This document shows positions 37,814-45,329 of a stretch of 48,014 nucleotides of DNA, piece by piece. Numbering within the stretch: position 1 is the first letter of the stretch; every line of letters starts with the position of its first letter. The position numbers and the translations under genes are program-made. This stretch comes from a virus. A model generated the notes under the pieces. It was given only the letters and a program-made list of their open reading frames with translations. It made no database searches and had not been told where the DNA came from. Location of the stretch: positions 1 to 48,014 of the IMG/VR virus record IMGVR_UViG_3300044729_003567; one strand, written 5' to 3'.

Positions 37814-39483
37814 CCGAGAGAGAGCAGGCGCTTGAGAGGGCCCGGCAGGCGCAGCAGGAGTTGCTGAAAAGAAATCAGGGGCTTCAGGGGTTTCAGCCTG
37901 GCGCCCAGGGACTCGGGAGATTGATTGGTCAGTCGCCAGCCAGCCAGCTCGGGCAAGGGGTCATACAAGGCTCGCGGGAGCAGGTAGACACGGCTGCTTA
38001 CCCAGGAAGCGGAAACAGGGCATCGCTCAAGTCGGTGGCAAGAGAGTTTACTGATTTGTATGGCCTGGAACTACAGCCACAGCTGGAAGGGTCTCCATTC
38101 GCGTTTCACGATGGCGCGCACAAGGTGGTTAACGCTCCGGCAACCATCTATGGAGAGCTTCTCCAGAACGCTGCTGACAAAGCGGCGTTCGGAGAGCTTT
38201 ACAACTCTGGAACAATTCAAGGCAATCCAGCAAGTTACTTGCCGGAAGAGCTCTTGGAACTGAGAAAAAGAGACGGAGAAAGACTAAAGTCTTCGTTTGT
38301 CAACTATGGCTTTATGCCGGAAAGGCAGGACTACGAGTCTTACAAAAAACGCTCAATAGAACAGGGAGCCGACCCACAAGCGTTCGAGAGGGGCTCCGGC
38401 ACATGGCAACAGCAGGTGCTTTACAGGGCGAATGAGCAAGAGGGGGATTTGAACTCTGTAATTAAAGTTGCAAATGAAAGATTCAGAAAGGGTGATCAAA
38501 CCTTTTTCCAGGGCTCGGGAGACTGGAATCCAGAAGAAGGCTTCATGCCTTCGCCAGACTTAAGAAATCCTCAAAGGGTTGATCCAGATGATATGAATAT
38601 CGCTAAGTCGAGAGGCAAGGCATTTGCTCAGGACCTGGTTCGCGGGTATCAGGAAGCGGTCAAGTCGGGCGAGTACAAACCGACAAGGCCCGTACTGGGT
38701 GGCGCAATTCATGCGGCTGATCTTTCAGATGCTGCCATGAGCGGCTCCTTGCAGGTGGGAAGAGGATGGCAGGACGAAGGGATCTTTCCCTACGTAGACA
38801 GGATCAATCAATTATCGAATCCTCCCGCCAGGATCAATGCAGCGCCAGACGATCTTGAATGGGGCCTGGAACTTGCCAGCAAGGCCCGCAGAGGAAGAGC
38901 GGTTGACCGGGTCAGCGGCGCCATCCGCACCGGAGCCAATGTCACCACCGACATCGCCGGCTCGGTGCCGTTGTTCGACCCCGAGTTTCGCCAGGCGGTG
39001 GAGCAAGGCCGACCCAGCGCTGCTGCGGGCATCGTGGCCAGGGACTACGCCATCGGCACCGCTGCCGCTCCAGTCGTAGGAGCGGGGGCAGGTGTTCTGC
39101 AGCGAGTGGCACCTAAGGCCGCGGCCCGGGTCCTACCGGCAGTCGCGGGCGCCACTCGGATTGGCAATCCGGTCGCCGTGGTGTCCCAGCTTGGGGGTGA
39201 CAGCCGCCAAAGCCAGGCCCAGGCCGTGGCCGCCCGCCAGAGGGCCGAAGAGCAGCTGAACCGTGCACGCCAGGCCAGGCAGAGAGGCGGACGCTGGGGC
39301 ATCGGCTCCCTGCGGCTGCCTGAATTGGGAATCAGCGAGGCGGGCGGGCTGCTGTTCGGTGGCAACAGGAGCGGTCGTCAGATCGGCACTAGGGCGGTAC
39401 TGGGCGGAAAGCCGGTCGTCTGGACCGGTGACAGCTACGGCTGGCAATCAGCGGCCTCTGCTGCCAAGGTCGGAGTAAGGTGA
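37810..39483 (+). CDS. Large putative internal virion protein with AT-rich middle
   Basis: 557 residues. Coiled-coil N-terminus (REQALERARQAQQELLKRNQ), a globular middle (about 75-340), a membrane-like Ala/Gly region (DYAIGTAAAPVVGAGAGVLQ) and an Arg-rich helical stretch (AAARQRAEEQLNRARQ-like). Bases 38030-38760, coding for the globular part, are AT-richer than flanks and use A-ending codons, a sign of exchange. The domain itself is not recognised. Confidence 0.6.
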   Translation: MTEREQALERARQAQQELLKRNQGLQGFQPGAQGLGRLIGQSPASQLGQGVIQGSREQVDTAAYPGSGNRASLKSVAREFTDLYGLELQPQLEGSPFAFHDGAHKVVNAPATIYGELLQNAADKAAFGELYNSGTIQGNPASYLPEELLELRKRDGERLKSSFVNYGFMPERQDYESYKKRSIEQGADPQAFERGSGTWQQQVLYRANEQEGDLNSVIKVANERFRKGDQTFFQGSGDWNPEEGFMPSPDLRNPQRVDPDDMNIAKSRGKAFAQDLVRGYQEAVKSGEYKPTRPVLGGAIHAADLSDAAMSGSLQVGRGWQDEGIFPYVDRINQLSNPPARINAAPDDLEWGLELASKARRGRAVDRVSGAIRTGANVTTDIAGSVPLFDPEFRQAVEQGRPSAAAGIVARDYAIGTAAAPVVGAGAGVLQRVAPKAAARVLPAVAGATRIGNPVAVVSQLGGDSRQSQAQAVAARQRAEEQLNRARQARQRGGRWGIGSLRLPELGISEAGGLLFGGNRSGRQIGTRAVLGGKPVVWTGDSYGWQSAASAAKVGVR

Positions 39484-39487
39484 CCCC

Positions 39488-39613
39488 ATGAGGATGGCCG
39501 GAGACAAACTCGCTGCTGCCTGCTGGAAGGGCTACGAAGCAATCGGCACAAAGACCAAGGGCGGCCGTAAGGTGCCCAACTGCGTGCCGGTGAAAGGGGG
39601 CAGCGGACAATGA
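39488..39613 (+). CDS. Small VPNCVP-motif protein (41 aa)
   Basis: ATG at 39488, 4 bp after the previous stop. It reads MRMAGDKLAAACWKGYEAIG then TKTKGGRKVPNCVPVKGG. The GRKVPNCVP ending with an upstream WxGYE motif recurs in small cyanophage and other phage structural proteins. The stop overlaps the next ATG by 4 bp, so the reading frame is well supported despite its size. Confidence 0.65.
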   Translation: MRMAGDKLAAACWKGYEAIGTKTKGGRKVPNCVPVKGGSGQ

Positions 39614-39918
39614 CCCGCATGGCCGGCGCCGCTCTCAGCGAGCAAGCTGCGCCGTTCATGGCGGTGCTGGCCGATCCCCGCGCGTCGCAGGATGAGCAGG
39701 CACTGGCGGCGATCCAGCTGTCGGAACTGATGAACCTGGCCAAGACAATGCCTCCCGAGCCGCCCATGGAGAGAGCGCTCCGCATGAGGGAGCTGCTGCT
39801 GCACCCCCTCCCTGGTAGTGACCCCAGGGACTACCAGGCGGAGCCGGGGCTCTGGAGAAGCGAGCTGCTGCCTCTGCGTGTCAGTATTGATCAAGCGATC
39901 AGGGATGGAGTCTGGTGA
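39610..39918 (+). CDS. Hypothetical protein (102 aa)
   Basis: Helical, Met/Leu/Glu-rich (SEQAAPFMAVLADPRASQDE, AIQLSELMNLAKTMPPE). Overlaps both neighbours by 4 bp. No family recognised; its tight packing in the cluster suggests a virion or assembly role. Confidence 0.55.
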   Translation: MTRMAGAALSEQAAPFMAVLADPRASQDEQALAAIQLSELMNLAKTMPPEPPMERALRMRELLLHPLPGSDPRDYQAEPGLWRSELLPLRVSIDQAIRDGVW

Positions 39919-40184
39919 TGACGGGGCGCGAGTTTCTGGAAGCTGAGGCCAAGCGGTTCCACGCACTTGACGTTGCTGAACAGGAGGAGGCAATAAAGGA
40001 ACAGCAAGAGAGGTTATGGTTAATTGGAGAAAGAGATAGAGCCATGGCCTTACCGGCTCCTCCCTCCGCGCCCTCCTTGCCGCTTGCCGCCAAGGAAACC
40101 ACAAGCAAAGCAGAAGTCAAAAACGGTAGCCAAACAATGGAGTATGGCCCGTTGTTTGCTCCAGGGTGCTACTGTTGCTTCTGA
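39915..40184 (+). CDS. Hypothetical coiled-coil protein (89 aa)
   Basis: The first 45 residues are a charged helix (FLEAEAKRFHALDVAEQEEA, IKEQQERLWLIGERD), followed by a Pro/Ala/Lys linker and a Cys-rich end (GCYCCF). The stop overlaps the next ATG by 1 bp. Function unknown. Confidence 0.55.
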   Translation: MMTGREFLEAEAKRFHALDVAEQEEAIKEQQERLWLIGERDRAMALPAPPSAPSLPLAAKETTSKAEVKNGSQTMEYGPLFAPGCYCCF

Positions 40185-40465
40185 TGGCTATCATTCGCTA
40201 CGCCGGCGAGGTCTTCCAGGGTTACAACAAGCCCAAGAGAACGCCTGGCGACAGCAAGGAGTTTGCCGTGCTGGTCAAGGACGACGGAAAAGACCGGATC
40301 GTGCGCTTTGGGGATCCATCGATGGAGAACTATCGCAACGGCCCTGGTGGACGCGGCGGCCACGGCGACGAACAGCGCAGGGCGGGCTTCAAGAGCCGCC
40401 ACAACTGCGAGGAGAAGAACGACAAGACCACGCCGGGCTACTGGAGCTGCAACTGGAGCTGGTGA
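40184..40465 (+). CDS. DUF5754-like phage protein
   Basis: 93 residues from the ATG at 40184. RIVRFGDPSMENYRN, RRAGFKSRHNCEEKNDKTTP and GYWSCNWSW are the consecutive motifs of a small phage protein family (DUF5754 from memory) often encoded next to a VPNCVP protein, as here. The Cys, His and Trp spacing suggests a metal-stabilised fold. Last clear gene of the cluster. Confidence 0.7.
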   Translation: MAIIRYAGEVFQGYNKPKRTPGDSKEFAVLVKDDGKDRIVRFGDPSMENYRNGPGGRGGHGDEQRRAGFKSRHNCEEKNDKTTPGYWSCNWSW

Positions 40466-40485
40466 ACCTCGCGCGAACGACGACC

Positions 40486-40491
40486 TAGACT
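40486..40491 (+). promoter_or_regulatory. -10 element in the 40466-40805 gap
   Basis: TAGACT, 36 nt before a TTG at 40522. Confidence 0.4.
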
Positions 40492-40521
40492 GGGCCCAGG
40501 TCCAGCCCCGGCAGCGGCTGC

Positions 40522-40719
40522 TTGCTTCCGGGCGGCAGTCGCCGGCAAGGAAAACTCCGGCAGCACTTGTCAGCAGGCAGTCCTGGGATGGGGCAGACGA
40601 CAGCAGCCCGCAGGCCGGGGTCCCGCTCGGGCCTGGGCTTCGGGCTCTCGGAAGCCTCCGCCGGTGGATCAACCACCTGGGCGGGCTCGACCCCTAGCCC
40701 CTCGCCTGCCATGCGGTAG
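40522..40719 (+). CDS. Possible small Gly/Ser/Arg-rich protein
   Basis: 65 codons from a TTG, supported only by the upstream -10. Low-complexity sequence (SGLGFGLSEASAGGSTTWAG). On the opposite strand 40485-40733 is also open. The rest of the 340-bp gap holds a 6-bp-stem hairpin (GCAGGC / GCCTGC, 40757-40775) and nothing else I can identify. Confidence 0.3.
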   Translation: MLPGGSRRQGKLRQHLSAGSPGMGQTTAARRPGSRSGLGFGLSEASAGGSTTWAGSTPSPSPAMR

Positions 40720-40805
40720 CGCTGTTTTTCCAAGGCTCAGATGTTGCGTGACTTAGGCAGGCGCGAGAAGCCTGCGCTCCATGGTAGGTAGGGCGATCGC
40801 GCTGG

Positions 40806-41372
40806 TTACCGGCCAATCATCTGGTAGGGCTGCATTTGCAGGCCACCAGGCGGCATTCCCATGGACGGCATTCCCATGAAGGGCATTCCCATGGAGGGAG
40901 ATTGGGGCTTGTTCAGGTGGATGCCGTAGGAGTAGGCATCTCGATTGGGATCAGTAAGACCCATTTGCTGCTCAGCGATCCCTTTGTCCTTGGACAGGTT
41001 GCGCTTTCGCACGCCGATGAAGCCCTCAGGCTGCCTGGTGCCTGTGTTGTAGCCGCCGGAAGCCTCGAAATAGAAGCCATTCCTGGCGTCTCCGACCGGG
41101 ATCGTGGCAGAGCCGCGGACTGTGCCGTAAACCGGATCGAAGCTCGCGTTGATGTCAGTGCCGTAGATGTTCCTGTAACCGGCTCCGATGTTCATCGGAG
41201 GCAGGGGCTCACTCGCTTGGACAGAGCCCAGGGACATTCCGCCTCCCAGGGCTTGGGCGCCGGTGGGCAGCGCTGGCGGAAAAGGCACTGGTCCCTGCTC
41301 CTGCGGTGCGAGGTCTCGAGCGCGATCCAGGTGTTTCTTGAGGAGCTGGTCAGAGGGAAGCTGGACAGGCAC
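40806..41372 (-). CDS. Putative structural protein with MGMP repeats
   Basis: 188 residues from a GTG with the -10 TAGGCT 29 nt upstream. The middle is Gly/Tyr/Asn-rich strands (NIGAGYRNIYGTDINASFDP, GFYFEASGGYNTGTRQPEGF) like beta-barrel or amyloid-like proteins. The end repeats MGMPFMGMPSMGMP, encoded by 15-bp DNA repeats. Met/Pro-rich composition recalls the 12100-12594 product. A virion role is a guess. Confidence 0.5.
   Translation of the reverse strand: MPVQLPSDQLLKKHLDRARDLAPQEQGPVPFPPALPTGAQALGGGMSLGSVQASEPLPPMNIGAGYRNIYGTDINASFDPVYGTVRGSATIPVGDARNGFYFEASGGYNTGTRQPEGFIGVRKRNLSKDKGIAEQQMGLTDPNRDAYSYGIHLNKPQSPSMGMPFMGMPSMGMPPGGLQMQPYQMIGR
40852..40897 (-). repeat. Three tandem 15-bp repeats coding GMP-type units
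   Basis: GGCATTCCCATG recurs at 15-bp steps (plus-strand reading), encoding the MGMP units at the end of gene 40806-41372. Such repeats can expand or contract. Confidence 0.6.
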
Positions 41373-41395
41373 TGGCGGTAGCAGGAACTGCTGAA

Positions 41396-41401
41396 AGCCT
41401 A
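41396..41401 (-). promoter_or_regulatory. -10 element before gene 41372
   Basis: TAGGCT on the minus strand, 29 nt before the GTG; its TAG is the stop codon of the exonuclease gene. Confidence 0.5.
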
Positions 41402-42172
41402 GGCAGCCACTAAGACCCGTTCCTGGTCTACTGCCTCAGCGAGCTCTTGCTCCTGCGCGATCAGGCGGTAGTAGTCGCCGACCCGCTGCAGCCACTTGTA
41501 ACGGAAGCGCTCCATCTCGTCGCCGCGCAGCACGAAGCTCTGGGTGATCTCCGGGGTGGTGACCATGATCTGGCCGACATCGACGGAGATGCCGAGGGTT
41601 TCCTCGAGGGCAATGGCGTAGGCGCCCAGCTGGATGCCGCACTTCTGAAACTTGCTCCAGCCGCCGAATTGGGCGCGGTTGTCCTCCCTGGGGTAGTAGC
41701 GGCTGTAGGGCCCGACCGAGGACTTGAAGTCCGCCAGCCAGATAGCACCTTTGCGCAGGCCCACCAGGTCAGGGCAGCCGCAGTAGCGGTGCTGGTGAGA
41801 CCAGACCCGGGAGATACCCTCCTCGCCGATACAGAAGGACCACTCAGGCCGCAGGGGTTTCTCTGACCAGATGAAGGAGTCGTAGCGATCGAGGTGCTTG
41901 GAGAGCCCGTCCCAGTACGGGAGGAGCTCTTCAGGGACGTCGATGGAGCGGCCGCGAATGTAGGCCTCGCAGGCAGCGTGGATGATGGAGCCCCGCTTGG
42001 CTGCCGCTTCACGGGCGCCAGGGTTGCGCAGATTCCACTGAGCGAGGGTCTGCTGAGCCTTGGCACCGGCGGTCTTGCCGAGGATGGCTGTCACCGACGG
42101 GTAGGCCTTGGTGGCGTCGTCGCCGGTGCGGTAGTAGCGGACCCCGTTGACTTCGAACCGCGTCGGCAGCAT
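41399..42172 (-). CDS. PD-(D/E)XK exonuclease
   Basis: 257 residues. A RecB/Cas4-family nuclease: RGSIIHAACEAYI with His65, GCPDLVGLRKGAIWLADFKSS (132-152) with Asp135, Asp148 and Lys150, and QLGAYAIALEE with Gln181 and Tyr185. Such enzymes resect DNA for phage recombination or process replication ends; T7 gp6-like and MGME1-like nucleases have this layout. The presence of SSB nearby fits a recombination module. Its promoter carries an operator over the start site. Confidence 0.8.
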   Translation of the reverse strand: MLPTRFEVNGVRYYRTGDDATKAYPSVTAILGKTAGAKAQQTLAQWNLRNPGAREAAAKRGSIIHAACEAYIRGRSIDVPEELLPYWDGLSKHLDRYDSFIWSEKPLRPEWSFCIGEEGISRVWSHQHRYCGCPDLVGLRKGAIWLADFKSSVGPYSRYYPREDNRAQFGGWSKFQKCGIQLGAYAIALEETLGISVDVGQIMVTTPEITQSFVLRGDEMERFRYKWLQRVGDYYRLIAQEQELAEAVDQERVLVAA

Positions 42173-42178
42173 CCACCC

Positions 42179-42193
42179 GTCTCATACTGAGAC
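42179..42193. promoter_or_regulatory. Operator-like palindrome GTCTCA-TAC-TGAGAC at the exonuclease start
   Basis: 6-bp perfect arms around 3 bp, lying between the -10 (42200-42195) and the ATG (42172), so it covers the predicted transcription start. Same arms as the palindrome at 31417. Confidence 0.65.
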
Positions 42194-42194
42194 A

Positions 42195-42200
42195 AGGTTA
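42195..42200 (-). promoter_or_regulatory. -10 element of the exonuclease gene
   Basis: TAACCT on the minus strand, 28 nt before the ATG at 42172. Confidence 0.55.
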
Positions 42201-42220
42201 GCGGGGCGAAACGTGAATCT

Positions 42221-42475
42221 TTAGGCGCGAATGCAGTCCTCCCACTGCACAGCGCCGGAGATTTCTTCGCAGCCGACGATGGCGCAGTTGTCGGTGAGCC
42301 AGTCCTCGCAGAGCAAGGAGAGCAGCCGCTGGCGATTGGTCGGTTCGGCCCAGTGATCCGGGTCAAAGCCCTTCATGCGGCTGTCATCGAGGGAGACGCC
42401 GAGGCAGTAGCGGTTGATCGACATCTCACAGGTCGGATGGACTACGGAGACGAGCAGGTGGATGTAGCGCTTCAT
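42221..42475 (-). CDS. Hypothetical protein (84 aa)
   Basis: Six Cys or more (PTCEMSINRYC, LCEDWLTDNCAIVGCEE) and a SVVHPTCEM N-terminus; possibly metal binding, no family recognised. The last gene of the early minus-strand operon before the exonuclease promoter. Confidence 0.5.
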   Translation of the reverse strand: MKRYIHLLVSVVHPTCEMSINRYCLGVSLDDSRMKGFDPDHWAEPTNRQRLLSLLCEDWLTDNCAIVGCEEISGAVQWEDCIRA

Positions 42476-42486
42476 GGGGGCGGGTG

Positions 42487-42807
42487 TCAGTCTTGCAGGT
42501 CTTCTGGGCGGTACGGCGGCAGCAGTTGGCCGTCGGCATCGATCATTCCGAGCCCCTGTAGAAACTCCCTGGCTGCTGCACGATCGCCGGCCAGGGCCCG
42601 GTCGAGCAGGGTGGGTGCAGTGAGCTCTTCGGCGAAGTCTTCCAGGACAGAAGCGCGAACACCGTGGAGAGTGGTGTCGTCGCTGTAGCTGTCCCAGGCG
42701 GCAGCCAGGTGCAGGAGCACGTTGGCGATGCCTTCGCGGACGGAACCGCCCTCCTCGAATGATTCGATCAGTCGTTGGGCGCGACTGGTGAGATGGCTTG
42801 TGGTCAT
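42487..42807 (-). CDS. Hypothetical protein (106 aa)
   Basis: Acidic and helical (AQRLIESFEEGGSVREGIAN, VLLHLAAAWDSY). Possibly ankyrin-like spacing at GDRAAAREFLQGLGMIDADG (one degenerate repeat). Overlaps the next upstream gene by 4 bp. Unknown function. Confidence 0.5.
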   Translation of the reverse strand: MTTSHLTSRAQRLIESFEEGGSVREGIANVLLHLAAAWDSYSDDTTLHGVRASVLEDFAEELTAPTLLDRALAGDRAAAREFLQGLGMIDADGQLLPPYRPEDLQD

Positions 42808-43031
42808 TGAGCCTCCAGTTCGGTGGCGATGGCAGCGAGTTGGCGGCGATCGTGTGTCAGATGATGCGCAGCGGTATAGAGGGCGGCGGCGGCGATGGGA
42901 GCAATAACCCTGGAGAACTGCTCTCGACTTGTGCCCATGCCAGCAAGGCGGTGGTGCGCAATTCCGATGGCTTCGTCCAGCACCGCCTGAGCGACTGGGG
43001 AGAGGGGGCGGGGCAGTTGAGATTGACTCAT
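42804..43031 (-). CDS. Small LSPxAQA-family protein
   Basis: 75 residues. Begins LPRPLSPVAQAVLDEAIGIA and ends RRQLAAIATELEAQ. The start and end motifs recur in 43050-43484 and 43759-44013, so these are tandem paralogues of a small helical family seen in picocyanobacteria and their phages. Function unknown. Confidence 0.6.
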   Translation of the reverse strand: MSQSQLPRPLSPVAQAVLDEAIGIAHHRLAGMGTSREQFSRVIAPIAAAALYTAAHHLTHDRRQLAAIATELEAQ

Positions 43032-43049
43032 TGGCAGTAGTGCGAATGT

Positions 43050-43484
43050 CTAGTGGGTGGTGGGTTGGGTGTTGGCCAGCTCTGTCAGGTCTTCTCTGGT
43101 GAAGTAGCCGTCAAGTTGAATCTCCTTGCCGTCTCGACTTTCGCAGATATAGTTTTCACCGTGCTTGCGCATGTCGTTGCATTCTTGAACTGTCAATCGC
43201 TGCGGCTCGGGCTGGGCTAGAGTGCCTTTAAGCTCAGCGGCGATGGCGAGGAGTTGACGGCGGACATGCAGCCGTTGATCCTGTATCCATTCGGTCGGCG
43301 TAGTGGAGCCAATGCCGCCAGGCCGCATTCCTTTGCGCACACGCACTTCCTCTGGCACCACCTGATCAGCCAGCGCCTTGATGGCGACAGCGAGAGCCGG
43401 GAGATCCGCAGGGGTTTCATCGATCTCTGAATGGTTGAGATATGCAGCCCAAACGGCTTGAGCGGCGGGTGATAGGTCAGTCAT
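43050..43484 (-). CDS. LSPxAQA-family protein with C-terminal extension
   Basis: 144 residues from the ATG at 43484. MTDLSPAAQAVWAAYLNH, then VRRQLLAIAAELKGTL match the paralogues. Unlike them it continues for about 55 residues (LTVQECNDMRKHGENYICES, then QLDGYFTREDLTELA), a small beta-like module, making it a fusion. The frame extends upstream to 43637 with no coding signs. Confidence 0.55.
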   Translation of the reverse strand: MTDLSPAAQAVWAAYLNHSEIDETPADLPALAVAIKALADQVVPEEVRVRKGMRPGGIGSTTPTEWIQDQRLHVRRQLLAIAAELKGTLAQPEPQRLTVQECNDMRKHGENYICESRDGKEIQLDGYFTREDLTELANTQPTTH

Positions 43485-43507
43485 AGTGGTTCTCGTAGTG
43501 AAAGTGT

Positions 43508-43762
43508 CTAGGGGGCGAAGGGCTTTTCCGTGCCGTACATGATTCCGGGCTCTGGCCGTCCGATCAGGGTAAAGCCCCAATAGGTAACGAGCCGCATCAT
43601 CCACGGGCTGCGGTGTGGCGCAGGCTTGCTGTTGCACCAGAAAATGTTGCCGATGTGCCCGTAATCGGAAGTAATCTCAACGGGCATTGTCCAAAGGTCC
43701 ATTAGTTGAAATCTCTTGTGGGTGGTGGGATGGGTGGGACGTGGGCGGAATGGGTGGGTCAT
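43508..43762 (-). CDS. Hypothetical protein (84 aa)
   Basis: Starts at the ATG at 43762, which overlaps the previous stop (ATGA), or at 43702 (MDLWTMPVEITSDYGHIGNI) if the His/Pro-rich leader is not translated. Trp/Tyr-rich body (WMMRLVTYWGFTLIG). No family recognised. Confidence 0.5.
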   Translation of the reverse strand: MTHPFRPRPTHPTTHKRFQLMDLWTMPVEITSDYGHIGNIFWCNSKPAPHRSPWMMRLVTYWGFTLIGRPEPGIMYGTEKPFAP

Positions 43763-44013
43763 GCCCGCCCCTCCTGCCGCAGCTCGGCGGCGATGGCGAG
43801 GTTCCGGCCCCGTTCGGCCTCTACACCACGGCGATACATCCAATAATCCTCTCCGCGATACTGAGCAGGAACTTCATACGGTTGATCCGCTGCAGCAATC
43901 AGCGCGGCGGCGGCCAATGGTCGCGCCCTAATGATTTCACCTTGTAGCTGGATGCAATCAGCAAGCGCTCTATCAATCGCCTGCGCGGCGGGGGATAGGG
44001 GTGGGGTGGTCAT
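43759..44013 (-). CDS. Small LSPxAQA-family protein
   Basis: 84 residues: MTTPPLSPAAQAIDRALADC at the start, RGRNLAIAAELRQEG at the end, with a central QYRGEDYWMYRRGVEAER segment. Paralogue of the 42804 and 43050 products. Overlaps the 26-aa membrane gene upstream and 43508-43762 downstream by 4 bp each. Confidence 0.6.
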   Translation of the reverse strand: MTTPPLSPAAQAIDRALADCIQLQGEIIRARPLAAAALIAAADQPYEVPAQYRGEDYWMYRRGVEAERGRNLAIAAELRQEGRA

Positions 44014-44090
44014 TGCGTTAACAATGCGGTGATACTTACAGCTGCAACAGCCAAAATTAAAACGATAAGAACATCAGTGTCGTTAGTCAT
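44010..44090 (-). CDS. 26-residue single-pass membrane microprotein
   Basis: The ATG at 44090 reads MTNDTDVLIVLILAVAAVSI then TALLTQ and a TGA at 44012-44010. GGAGG is 9 nt upstream. It starts inside the previous stop (TGATG) and its own stop overlaps the next ATG (ATGA), so it exactly fills the space between two genes. One hydrophobic helix of about 16 residues. Base use is more AT-rich than its neighbours. Function unknown. Confidence 0.6.
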   Translation of the reverse strand: MTNDTDVLIVLILAVAAVSITALLTQ

Positions 44091-44725
44091 CACCCCACCT
44101 CCGCACCGGGCACCGGCAGGGCGTTGTGGGGGAGCCAGTGGGACGCGCATCGGACGGCGGCCTTGAAAGTTGTCAGCTCCCAAAAGGTTGAATATCCACC
44201 ACGGCCACCATCAGCTACTGCCAGTGTCAGCCACCAACACCTCCCCTCCGCATCGCAATCCTCCGGCCCCGGCAATCGCTCTGCCACGGGCAACGGCTCG
44301 ATGGCGGGGTGGGTGTAGCGGGTGAGAGCGCCTTGGACCATGTTCGCAATTCGGGGGATGCGGTGCGCGTTGTCCCCCCAATGCCCTTGCTGCTCTAACC
44401 ATTGGCAAACATCCCAGTGGCTCGGCCCCGCCGGCTCGGGCTGGGCCCGTGGTGATGACGCACGTTCGATCAATGCTGATCGGTACTGGTCCACTGATTG
44501 GAATAATGCTGCATAGGCATCGTGCCCAAGTAATGCCAACCAGTAAGACTGGTTCATGGGACGGCCATCTGTGATTGGCCCCACCCCCTCCGGCTTGGAC
44601 TGGGCCAGGGCGGCGCGGGCGTTGTCTATTGCCGCCAGGAAATCACCCTCGGCAGCGGCGGCGTCATGGTGAACGGCATCAGATGCGCGAACGAGCTCAG
44701 CACACAACTCTCTCCAGTTAGCCAT
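44090..44725 (-). CDS. DUF551-like phage protein
   Basis: 211 residues. The C-terminal half holds PLPVAERLPGPEDCDAEGRC, WWLTLAV and ASHWLPHNALPVP, a pattern of DUF551-like domains common in phage early regions. The N-terminal half is helical (WRELCAELVRASDAVHHDAA). Function of the family is unknown. It overlaps the preceding gene by 8 bp. Confidence 0.65.
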   Translation of the reverse strand: MANWRELCAELVRASDAVHHDAAAAEGDFLAAIDNARAALAQSKPEGVGPITDGRPMNQSYWLALLGHDAYAALFQSVDQYRSALIERASSPRAQPEPAGPSHWDVCQWLEQQGHWGDNAHRIPRIANMVQGALTRYTHPAIEPLPVAERLPGPEDCDAEGRCWWLTLAVADGGRGGYSTFWELTTFKAAVRCASHWLPHNALPVPGAEVG

Positions 44726-45329
44726 TGGTGGATTCCCCGGAGATGAGGCCTTTGGCGATCAGGACATCGCGAGCCGCGTGACGCAGGTTGCCGTCTGGAT
44801 CAAAGAGGGCATAGGCAACGTCGGCAAACCGCAGCTGCTCGGATGCGGAAAAGCCAGCTTGGTAGGCGCGTGTGGCGATCAAGTCGTAGCGATCTCGGCG
44901 GCCGTAGGGAGGCTCGTCCAGGGTTGAGGCAAAGTTCGATGCTTCTGCCTTCCAGCAGTCAACCTGATGCCTTGTTGGAGCAACAGGTGGGCCGCCCTTG
45001 CCATTTGTGAATACATCTTCATCCAAGTAGAAGACTGGTTCTTGCCAGATACGCTGACGAAAAGAGATGTAGGGTTCGTTGGCCATTGGACTCCTTCTCT
45101 TCAGAGATGACTTGGCCACATTCTGGGCACTGCCAGTAGAGGCTTCTGCTGTCAGCCATAAATCTCCTTCACTTGCGGGGGTAGATGAATTGGGGTTCAC
45201 ACGCACATGCAAGGAACTTGTTTGGCCTCCATGTTGAAAGTTGCTCCACCACTGCCGGAGTGCGTACGCTTCAATAGATGTCTCAGGAATGACATCAAGA
45301 GTTCCGGTTGAATTGATAGTTGCTTTCAT
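44718..45329 (-). CDS. Two-part hypothetical protein with an internal start
   Basis: 203 residues from the ATG at 45329 (1-bp overlap with the previous stop). Residues 1-50 (MKATINSTGTLDVIPETSIE, AYALRQWWSNF) are a recognisable small phage protein normally encoded alone. The frame continues without a stop into MANEPYISFRQRIWQEPVFY at 45086, which has its own AAGGAG 4 nt upstream. So either a natural fusion, two proteins from one frame, or loss of a stop. Functions unknown. Confidence 0.5.
   Translation of the reverse strand: MKATINSTGTLDVIPETSIEAYALRQWWSNFQHGGQTSSLHVRVNPNSSTPASEGDLWLTAEASTGSAQNVAKSSLKRRSPMANEPYISFRQRIWQEPVFYLDEDVFTNGKGGPPVAPTRHQVDCWKAEASNFASTLDEPPYGRRDRYDLIATRAYQAGFSASEQLRFADVAYALFDPDGNLRHAARDVLIAKGLISGESTNG
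45019..45159 (-). CDS. Possible nested zinc-ribbon microprotein (46 aa)
   Basis: The ATG at 45159 has a strong AAGGAG about 5 nt upstream and opens a different frame inside 44718-45329: MADSRSLYWQCPECGQVISE. CPECG is a typical zinc knuckle but the second Cys pair is missing. The last part overlaps the internal MANEPY start and may be out-of-frame read-through. Confidence 0.4.
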   Translation of the reverse strand: MADSRSLYWQCPECGQVISEEKESNGQRTLHLFSSAYLARTSLLLG

